A DNA stretch of 5,521 nt, taken from positions 1 through 5,521 of the forward strand of contig DHPU01000056.1 in the NCBI GenBank assembly GCA_002407935.1, written 5' to 3'. The notes beneath the pieces are model-generated. The model made no database searches, was not told the DNA's origin, and was given only the letters and a program-made list of their open reading frames with translations. Each line of letters opens with the position of its first letter. The first letter of the stretch is position 1. The DNA is from Peptococcaceae bacterium UBA5356 (GTDB taxonomy: Bacteria > Bacillota > Peptococcia > DRI-13 > DTU073). Of this stretch, positions 1 through 5,457 are shown piece by piece. The position numbers and the translations under genes were made by a program.

Positions 1-57
1 GCCTCAATGCGAGACCACAACGATAAAGAGTGGGGCGTGATTACCTGTCAGAGGTAA
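1..57 (+). CDS. possible 3' end of an upstream gene (partial)
   Basis: The first frame is open from base 1 for 18 codons and closes with TAA at 55-57; the last residues read GVITCQR. It could be the C-terminus of a gene lying mostly outside the window. If so, it would sit 83 bases before the start of the first complete gene. The stretch is too short to identify any family, and an 18-codon open frame occurs often by chance, so this call rests only on position and strand. Confidence 0.28.
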   Translation, partial: ASMRDHNDKEWGVITCQR

Positions 58-140
58 AAACGACCCCAAGCACAAGATATGTCGGCCAACATGAGAAAAC
101 AGCGCACAATAATCGGATCAAACAAACTGGAGGCATATCC
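58..140 (+). other. leader region before the first complete gene
   Basis: No convincing -35/-10 promoter pair was found here; CAATAAT near 106-112 resembles a -10 box but has no TTGACA-like partner at the right distance. The only clear signal is the ribosome site at 129-133. The operon promoter may lie upstream of the window, or be too degenerate to recognise by eye. Confidence 0.35.
129..133 (+). promoter_or_regulatory. ribosome binding site deciding the start at 141
   Basis: GGAGG lies 7 bases before the ATG at 141. The reading frame is open further upstream to a GTG at 30, but that GTG has no purine-rich site before it, and the 37 extra residues would precede the membrane anchor without adding a recognisable domain. 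This site therefore favours ATG 141. Confidence 0.85.
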
Positions 141-845
141 ATGAGAGATAATATTCCATCTGCGGGCAGAGGCAATAAAATCTTGCCCGCAATACTGATC
201 GCGGCCAATCTGCTGATGCTTGTGATAGGCGTTCTCACCATACCGCCCAATTTGCCGTCAGCAGCAGTAAAGGAATCTCCTGCGCCGAGGACGGAGCAAA
301 CAGCGCTCGTTACACCGGCATCGGAGAAAGAAACCCCGCCTGCGGCCACGGAAAGCGGCAGTATTCCCGCGCCGGAGGTAACAGGCGTGAGCTTATCCAC
401 GGAGGAACGCCCCGATTTGGAGGACTTTCTCTGGTACACAGAGGACGTGGTTTATGACGGAGTTCCATCCGATGCGAATATCATAGACAATATCGGCCCG
501 CTGACTGGGAGCTGGAAAGCACTGATTATTTACGACCCCAATAACGAATACGACTCGGGCGCTATGGAGTTTCTCAATGTCGCCCTTGCAGGTACGGCGG
601 AGAGCCTGAGCCTCACTCTCGACTGGTATCAGATTTTTTGGGCCAACGAAGGAGAGAGCTTCGATGAAACGGATATGGAAGACAGCGTATTTCTGGGCAA
701 GTGGGAAAAGGGCGGCCTGTGGGCGTCCGGTGCGGGAACCATACACCTGACGCAGTTCTACGAGCTTAATGGGAAGCAATACGCCGTCGGTACGATGGAT
801 ACGCCCGACGGGACACCGGCGCTGGTGGCGCTGGTGCGGCCATAA
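141..845 (+). CDS. membrane-anchored protein with unknown extracytoplasmic domain
   Basis: A 234-residue protein of no family I recognise. Residues 1-13 are polar with basic residues, and 14-34 form one hydrophobic helix (ILPAILIAANLLMLV...), either a membrane anchor or an uncleaved signal. No lipobox cysteine follows it. Residues 35-90 form a low-complexity stalk rich in Pro, Thr, Ala, Ser and Glu, typical of a linker that holds a domain away from the membrane. Residues about 91-234 form a compact domain with alternating hydrophobic stretches (WKALIIY at 125-131, SLTLDWYQIFW at 157-167, then GKQYAVGTMD at 211-220 and ALVALVRP at the end). The repeated 'G...W', 'LTQFY' and 'GKQYAVGT' strands suggest a beta-barrel or beta-sandwich, perhaps lipocalin-like, but this is only inference. 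There is no zinc ribbon, unlike the three genes downstream. The stop lies 12 bases before the next start and overlaps its ribosome site, so the two are probably translated together. The gene is real with high confidence; its function is unknown. Confidence 0.88.
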   Translation: MRDNIPSAGRGNKILPAILIAANLLMLVIGVLTIPPNLPSAAVKESPAPRTEQTALVTPASEKETPPAATESGSIPAPEVTGVSLSTEERPDLEDFLWYTEDVVYDGVPSDANIIDNIGPLTGSWKALIIYDPNNEYDSGAMEFLNVALAGTAESLSLTLDWYQIFWANEGESFDETDMEDSVFLGKWEKGGLWASGAGTIHLTQFYELNGKQYAVGTMDTPDGTPALVALVRP

Positions 846-850
846 GGAGG
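844..850 (+). promoter_or_regulatory. ribosome binding site overlapping the stop of the preceding gene
   Basis: AAGGAGG, a near-perfect match to the anti-Shine-Dalgarno sequence, lies 7 bases before ATG 858. Its first two bases are part of the TAA stop (843-845) of the preceding gene. A ribosome terminating there would sit directly on this site, which favours coupled translation. Confidence 0.88.
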
Positions 851-857
851 TGCAGAT

Positions 858-3623
858 ATGGGAAAATATTGTACGAATTGCGGCAAGGAGCTTCATACCG
901 GCGCTCGCTTCTGCGCTAAATGCGGCAAACCTGCTACCGACGCACCTGTCCAGATGCCAACACAGGCTCTATCACCGCCGACAACTCAACCTGCACAGAA
1001 GGCCGGACGACCCGTGGTATCAAGACAAGCCAGGCAGCCTGCAGCACCTAGACAGACCGGTTTCGTAGCTCCGCAGTCCAAACCTACTGCGCAGTCGCAA
1101 GGTGTACATTTACCTCAGCCTGTTTATACGTCACCTGCTTATGCACAAATGGAACGCCCGAATAAAGGATCGAAAACAAAAAATGGCAGTGCTGCGCTTT
1201 GTATCGTGCTTGCTATTGTACTTTTTTTTCAAACTGTTGCCGTAGCTATGTACGGATGGCCAGGCTTTGCGGTAGACGGCTTGTTTGGCAAGAGTGATCC
1301 CTACATGTTACAGGCGGATCAATCCTCTGTGGAAACTGATAGAAGTGAAGCCGGCGGCCCTACAGGTTATTCAAAAATCAAAATAAGCAAAAGTGATTAC
1401 AAAACCAAGCCCATTACTGTAGATGTGGGACCTGAAAGCACGCTTGCTGAAACAGAAGGAATCTCTGTAGATTTCGGCGAGTTTAACCTTTCTGAGGAGG
1501 AAACGCTTGAAATTAGAGATCTCGGAGTAAAAAAAGACGACGAAAATGGATTTTCAGCCCACTGCTATGATTTTTCACTGGGTGATGTGACTGAATTTCC
1601 TACGTATGTGACGATAACATTGCCGTATGAAAGGACAGAAAATGCGGCTGACAGACTGTTTGTGCAGTATTATAACGACAGTACGGGCACATGGGAGCTT
1701 CTTTACTCCGAGCTCGACGAATCTAATGGCACGATTACTTTTTACACCGACCATTTTTCCACATATGCCTTGTTCGACTATTTTGAATATGAAAAGGGAT
1801 ATAACAGCGGTCCTCTCTCAAAGGTAGTCTTTAGTTCCGCAAAGCTGGATGATATGATTGATAAATGCTTCGGCGACCAGGATTTGTTTATCGCAATGCT
1901 GCGAAAAAACTCGGCAGAGGACAGCGGACTTATCAATATTGGAATTGACTCCTTTGGTTTGTCCAACAATCTTACCTCTGCATCAGATAATACCATTCAT
2001 CTTGTATCGTCAACGGGGTTGATGTCGAATGAAATGTCAAAGGCTCTCGGAAACAGCTTTGGAAAGATCGGTGCAGGTCTGACTGCAATAAAGGTTGGCT
2101 TATCATGGTATCAATCGGGAAATGTGAGTGAAACGCTTAAAAAGAATAAATATGACATTATCGAGCTCGGGTTAAGCACGGCTGCGGGAGCCCTTGGAGC
2201 TGCTCCATTGACTGTTGCCGCAGCTGGAGTATGGCTTGCTGGTATGGTGGATGATGGGATAAGAGATGTAAAGAACTATGGGTATGAAAACGAAATAGAG
2301 CACGCTTATCAGGAATTTACCTGGGAATATGTTTCCTATTCCAACTATTCCGGAGAATTTGGTTGTTCTCTCCCTAATAATATGCCGGCGCGAGCATTTA
2401 TTGATGAAATGAAAGATGCTGTAATAGTTAATAAGGGAAACACTTGGGCGTGGCTTCTCCAGCGGGAATTTGTTAAAAACCGTAACAACCCTCAAAAGAT
2501 GTTTGAATCAATCGACAAACTCCTGGATGATTACGCAAATGTGTTCTGGAAGCTGAAGCCGAGTGCCCGTAAAATGATTGCCGAGGATATACACGTAGCG
2601 GACCGATGGCAGGAGCCAGGCACACAGGAGATAACAGAGTATAAGGAAGGGCTGAAGGCCGTATTGCGTTACCGACTAAGGAAGCTGTTTGCTTGCCTTT
2701 ACGAGCGTTGTATTTTAGACGCAAAGCAGAGACTTCTTTGGGAGATAAATGGTTTTGAAAAACAGATGAATACGGTAACTGAATTCAGTGTCTATGCGTC
2801 CGATGTAGACGGAAAGGAAATTCCTCTGTCTAAGACTGAGTATAAGGATTATATAGCGGCATTTGCCAAATCCCCCTCCGATAAGCCTACTATCTGGAGC
2901 TGGTCGCCGGGAAGTAAAGATAACGGTAAGTTTATGTGCACGCTTTATAATTTCATTACTATGGGTACGCCATCATTCGTCAAATTCTATAAGACATGGG
3001 AAGACCAAGTCGAAGACAAAGCCGCTTTTACTCTTTCTTTCACATATTCTGCACCAGCCGTGAAGTTAAAAATAGGGAATGATGACAACCGCTACTATTT
3101 ATATGAGGTCTTTGACTGCGACCCAAGAGCTACAGGCTTCGCCGACTACAATTATGAAATTCTTCGAGTAGAAGCTGATGTGGAAAACAACATATTCAAA
3201 CAGTATAATTTCCATCCCAGTGACGGTTGGAAAGTGTGGGATGAATACGCTTACAATCCCTCAGCTAATATAATTACCTCTGACAATCAAGACTGGCATA
3301 TAGAACTGATGCCGGCCAATGATTGGAAGGCAATAAGAGGGAGCTCATCCAGCTTTGCTACACTTCCTGGAACGGCAACCAAGACAGACAATAAGGTCTA
3401 CAAATATTACAGATACCTTGAAGTGATTCCGCTTTCAGACGGCATGTGGCAGGTGAGTGAAACAGGAGAAACGATTGCGTATGACTCGTTTTTTAGCGAA
3501 GGAAGTATGCCTGCTGAACGCTTGCAAACGCCATCAGGGCAAAGCTTTCTTGATGAAGTTCGTGCCTTTGCCAAGGAATATGGCCTTATCATATACGAGG
3601 GAGACAGAACGGAGTTTGATTGA
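858..3623 (+). CDS. zinc-ribbon membrane protein with large extracytoplasmic region
   Basis: A 921-residue protein. Residues 3-24 are a zinc ribbon with C5-x2-C8 and C19-x2-C22. Residues 25-108 are a Pro/Gln/Ala/Thr-rich linker. Residues 111-131 are one strongly hydrophobic membrane segment after a basic stretch (NKGSKTKNG), which places the ribbon in the cytoplasm and the rest outside. Residues about 170-308 look like a beta-sandwich of the ZU5/surface-protein kind: VTITLPYE at 251-258, then TGTWELLY, then TDHFSTYAL at 297-305, a signature I know from many Bacillota and archaeal surface proteins. Residues about 320-640 are mostly helical and include a Gly/Ala-rich hydrophobic stretch at 435-463. 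Residues about 640-870 are aromatic-rich and probably beta, followed by a final helix (892-909). I recognise no catalytic motif. The order ribbon, membrane helix, extracellular domains resembles TcaA/YvbJ-type proteins in layout only. ATG 858 is chosen because AAGGAGG precedes it and the ribbon starts at once. It is the central gene of the cassette; its role is unknown. Confidence 0.92.
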   Translation: MGKYCTNCGKELHTGARFCAKCGKPATDAPVQMPTQALSPPTTQPAQKAGRPVVSRQARQPAAPRQTGFVAPQSKPTAQSQGVHLPQPVYTSPAYAQMERPNKGSKTKNGSAALCIVLAIVLFFQTVAVAMYGWPGFAVDGLFGKSDPYMLQADQSSVETDRSEAGGPTGYSKIKISKSDYKTKPITVDVGPESTLAETEGISVDFGEFNLSEEETLEIRDLGVKKDDENGFSAHCYDFSLGDVTEFPTYVTITLPYERTENAADRLFVQYYNDSTGTWELLYSELDESNGTITFYTDHFSTYALFDYFEYEKGYNSGPLSKVVFSSAKLDDMIDKCFGDQDLFIAMLRKNSAEDSGLINIGIDSFGLSNNLTSASDNTIHLVSSTGLMSNEMSKALGNSFGKIGAGLTAIKVGLSWYQSGNVSETLKKNKYDIIELGLSTAAGALGAAPLTVAAAGVWLAGMVDDGIRDVKNYGYENEIEHAYQEFTWEYVSYSNYSGEFGCSLPNNMPARAFIDEMKDAVIVNKGNTWAWLLQREFVKNRNNPQKMFESIDKLLDDYANVFWKLKPSARKMIAEDIHVADRWQEPGTQEITEYKEGLKAVLRYRLRKLFACLYERCILDAKQRLLWEINGFEKQMNTVTEFSVYASDVDGKEIPLSKTEYKDYIAAFAKSPSDKPTIWSWSPGSKDNGKFMCTLYNFITMGTPSFVKFYKTWEDQVEDKAAFTLSFTYSAPAVKLKIGNDDNRYYLYEVFDCDPRATGFADYNYEILRVEADVENNIFKQYNFHPSDGWKVWDEYAYNPSANIITSDNQDWHIELMPANDWKAIRGSSSSFATLPGTATKTDNKVYKYYRYLEVIPLSDGMWQVSETGETIAYDSFFSEGSMPAERLQTPSGQSFLDEVRAFAKEYGLIIYEGDRTEFD

Positions 3624-3665
3624 TGAAATGAAACTTGTTGAAGCTGCAGAAGGGAGAGTATCGTC

Positions 3666-4994
3666 ATGACAAAGAAGAAAACGAGCAAAAGCATCCCCCT
3701 GCCCATCCTCATCCTGATTTACGCCGTGCTGCTGTTTGCCATGTATTTGAGCCTATCTACGCTGGCTCTGGCGATATGGGGCGACAGCGTAATGGGTACG
3801 GTGGACAGCTATGACAGCCGTCTGGACGACACAAAAGCGGAGCAAAACCGCTCCCGCACCGTTTCCAAGGGCTATTGGTTCATGGTAAACAGCAAGGAAT
3901 ACCGGGGTTATGTGATATATAGCAGCGACGAGGCGTGGCCGAGCTTGGATGAAGGTGAAACACGCTCCGAGCGCATCCGCTATCTGTCCTTCTTCCCCTA
4001 CGTCAACAAACCCGCCATGTTGTGCGAATTCAGCGAGATGGGTGAGGTGGCGATCATTTACCATATCCTCGCCCCCGTCGGTTATCTGCTTTTGCTGCTG
4101 CTTGTCATACGCACAGCCAGAGGCGGGAAAAAGAAGAAAACAGCGGCGAGGAAACCCGCCGCGCCTCAAATATTCGAAGTAAGGAGTGATACGGATATGT
4201 TTTGTCCCAACTGCGGAAACAAGCTGCCGGAGGGCGCGGTTTTCTGTTCGGGCTGCGGCGTAAAAACACAGGCCAGCGCCCCCGACGTGTGTACGGCCTG
4301 CGGCGCAAAGCTGCCGGAAGGAGCTGAATTTTGCATCGGGTGCGGCAAGGCGGTGAATTTGAGAACGCCGGAGCCGATGGAGGTAAGCCAAGCGGCATCT
4401 TCCGCTCCCCCACAGGGAGGCGCGGGGCTGGTTGGCTTTTCCGACAGGTGTAATTCGCCGGAGATACTGGCTGCCGCACAGAAAAACAAGAAATCCTCTA
4501 TTGGCTGTATGTGGATATTGGTTTTCGTGCCGCTCATCGGCTTTCCCATTGCCGGTCTGCTGATGGATGATTTCCCGTTTGGAGAATCCCTTGTCATCGG
4601 TGTTGGCATTGCTCTTGTTATGCTGGTCGTTAATCTGCTGGCGTTGCGAAAGACCAAGCAGCCCATGTGGGAGGGCGTGGTCGTCAATAAGTACAGCAAG
4701 GAGAAAAGCGAGCATAGGGGCGGCGAGGATGATAATTACAGAACCTATACGGAATATACCACAATCATCAACACCGATGCGGGCAAGAAAAAGACCATCG
4801 TGGAAAAGGACAGTGGGCGGCATATGTACGACTATCTTTCCGTTGGCGACAGGGTGCGGTTTCATCCAAGATTCGGTACATACGAGAAATACGATAAATC
4901 CAAAGACCGCATCATCTATTGCAACGTCTGCACCATGATGAACCCTATACAAAATGACCGCTGCAAGCGGTGCAATAATTTATTATTCAAATAA
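3666..4994 (+). CDS. four-helix membrane protein with DUF3592-like domain, twin zinc ribbons and C-terminal zinc knuckle
   Basis: A 442-residue protein in two halves. First half: membrane helix 12-37, an outside domain 39-125, membrane helix 129-148, then a basic KKKK stop at 155-158. The outside domain (GTVDSY..., YWFMVNSKEYRGYV at 70-83, then RIRYLSFFPYVNKPAML) resembles DUF3592. Second half: two zinc ribbons (C180/C183/C194/C197 and C209/C212/C223/C226), a linker, two membrane helices (about 279-299 and 307-327), then a beta-rich cytoplasmic domain (WEGVVVNKY at 335-343, LSVGDRVRFHPRFGTY at 391-406) ending in a four-cysteine knuckle (C419/C422/C433/C436). Positive charges flanking the helices fit both ends and the ribbons being inside. 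The start at 3666 has only a modest site (AAGGGAG, spacing 9). Met178 (base 4197) is an alternative start with a clear AAGGAG, and would give a 265-residue product beginning MFCPNCG, a normal N-terminus for free zinc-ribbon proteins. Either a fusion or dual starts would explain this. Function unknown; zinc binding is inferred from the cysteine pattern. Confidence 0.88.
   Translation: MTKKKTSKSIPLPILILIYAVLLFAMYLSLSTLALAIWGDSVMGTVDSYDSRLDDTKAEQNRSRTVSKGYWFMVNSKEYRGYVIYSSDEAWPSLDEGETRSERIRYLSFFPYVNKPAMLCEFSEMGEVAIIYHILAPVGYLLLLLLVIRTARGGKKKKTAARKPAAPQIFEVRSDTDMFCPNCGNKLPEGAVFCSGCGVKTQASAPDVCTACGAKLPEGAEFCIGCGKAVNLRTPEPMEVSQAASSAPPQGGAGLVGFSDRCNSPEILAAAQKNKKSSIGCMWILVFVPLIGFPIAGLLMDDFPFGESLVIGVGIALVMLVVNLLALRKTKQPMWEGVVVNKYSKEKSEHRGGEDDNYRTYTEYTTIINTDAGKKKTIVEKDSGRHMYDYLSVGDRVRFHPRFGTYEKYDKSKDRIIYCNVCTMMNPIQNDRCKRCNNLLFK
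4181..4199 (+). promoter_or_regulatory. internal ribosome site and in-frame ATG inside the third complete gene
   Basis: AAGGAG at 4181-4186 lies 10 bases before ATG 4197-4199, in frame with the gene at codon 178 and immediately before the first zinc ribbon. The site is preceded by GT, giving GTAAGGAG; in the +1 frame this includes a TAA stop at 4180-4182. That arrangement matches the TAAGGAGG stop/ribosome-site overlaps at the other junctions of the operon. Translation from here would give a 265-residue protein. Whether the site is used cannot be told from sequence alone. Confidence 0.6.
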
Positions 4995-4999
4995 GGAGG
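4992..4999 (+). promoter_or_regulatory. ribosome binding site overlapping the stop of the preceding gene
   Basis: TAAGGAGG contains both the TAA stop of the four-helix membrane protein (4992-4994) and a strong Shine-Dalgarno sequence, 9 bases before ATG 5009. It is the same arrangement as at 843-850 and supports coupled translation of the last gene. Confidence 0.85.
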
Positions 5000-5008
5000 C
5001 TTTTCATA

Positions 5009-5368
5009 ATGGATAAATTTAATACTTTGCTGGAGGCGGCACAGCTTGCAGCCACACGTTGCGGAAGCTGGAGCTTTGCCACTTCCGATGATAGATATGA
5101 TGTAAAAGGTTTACTGGTGCTTGCCGAGACAAGCGACAGTGAAAACCCCATCGATGAGGACAGCTTTTATGTGGTATCGCGCGCCGGAGCCATCGGCTTA
5201 TGCGAGGACGGAGAGGACATCGACTGGCTGTTTCTGACAGGCTCCAGTGAAGATGAGGATTTACCCGCCACCTATCAGGTCGACCCGCAAATAAATTTCT
5301 GCCCGAAATGCGGCTCCGGTGTTGTTTCCGGCGCTCGCTTTTGCGGAAAGTGCGGCAATAGACTCTGA
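5009..5368 (+). CDS. small acidic soluble protein with C-terminal zinc ribbon
   Basis: A 119-residue protein with no membrane segment or signal peptide, so probably cytoplasmic. Residues 1-93 form an unrecognised domain: an N-terminal helix (FNTLLEAAQLAATR), a beta-like stretch (VKGLLVLAE at 32-40, SFYVVSRAGAIGL at 52-64, DWLFLTG at 72-78) and many acidic residues (ENPIDED, CEDGEDID, SSEDEDLP). Residues 97-117 are a zinc ribbon with C98-x2-C101 and C112-x2-C115, closely similar to the ribbon at the start of the 921-residue protein. It begins 14 bases after the preceding stop behind a strong ribosome site, and its stop lies 48 bases before the terminator, so it is the last gene of the unit. 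A plausible inferred role is a soluble partner of the cytoplasmic ribbons of the membrane proteins, but nothing proves it. Confidence 0.88.
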   Translation: MDKFNTLLEAAQLAATRCGSWSFATSDDRYDVKGLLVLAETSDSENPIDEDSFYVVSRAGAIGLCEDGEDIDWLFLTGSSEDEDLPATYQVDPQINFCPKCGSGVVSGARFCGKCGNRL

Positions 5369-5416
5369 TACATCTTTGAATAAAACAGAAGAATTCTAAA
5401 ATGTGGCATAATAGTT
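5369..5416 (+). other. AT-rich spacer between last stop and terminator
   Basis: This AT-rich spacer holds no gene. TGGCATAAT at 5404-5412 looks like an extended -10 box (TGn plus a five-of-six match to TATAAT), but no good -35 lies 16-18 bases upstream, and any transcript would run straight into the terminator hairpin. Confidence 0.3.
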
Positions 5417-5457
5417 AAGACGAACAGGCAGTTTTACCTGCTGTCTGTTCGTCTTTT
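5417..5457 (+). terminator. Rho-independent terminator of the operon
   Basis: AAGACGAACAG (5417-5427) pairs perfectly with CTGTTCGTCTT (5445-5455), an 11-pair stem. Inside it GCAG (5428-5431) can pair with CTGC (5438-5441), leaving a 6-base loop and a 3-base bulge. The stem ends in a T-rich run (TCTTTTAT) on the + strand, as expected for termination of the rightward operon. There is no T-run on the other side, so it should act in one direction only. Confidence 0.88.

Noticed and set aside
30..140. Earlier GTG start for the first complete gene
   Set aside because: There is no ribosome site before the GTG at 30, while GGAGG stands 7 bases before ATG 141 and the membrane anchor follows shortly after that ATG.
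91..144. 17-codon frame whose TGA overlaps the first gene's ATG (ATGA)
   Set aside because: There is no ribosome site before its ATG. Any ATG followed by A gives such an overlap, so a short open frame ending there is expected by chance.
393..896. Minus-strand open frame of 167 codons across the first and second genes
   Set aside because: It overlaps two well supported + strand genes and the strong ribosome site between them; the protein shows no recognisable feature.
3628..3669. 13-codon frame (MKLVEAAEGRVSS) ending in an ATGA overlap with the start at 3666
   Set aside because: It is tempting as a coupling peptide bridging the 42-base gap, but the nearest GGAG is 13 bases before its ATG, which is too far, and the length is within chance.
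4125..4141. Programmed -1 frameshift at the A-rich tract in the third complete gene
   Set aside because: The in-frame codons give G AAA AAG, not the canonical A AAA AAG or X XXY YYZ heptamer, and the -1 frame ends only about 17 codons later with no sign of a conserved domain. A fusion or an internal start explains the junction better.
3753..4952. Long open frame (399 codons) on the minus strand opposite the third complete gene
   Set aside because: Its translation is Arg/His/Ala-rich with no domain, and it has no sensible neighbour. The + strand frame has clear zinc ribbons and membrane helices, so this is a shadow of its codon bias.
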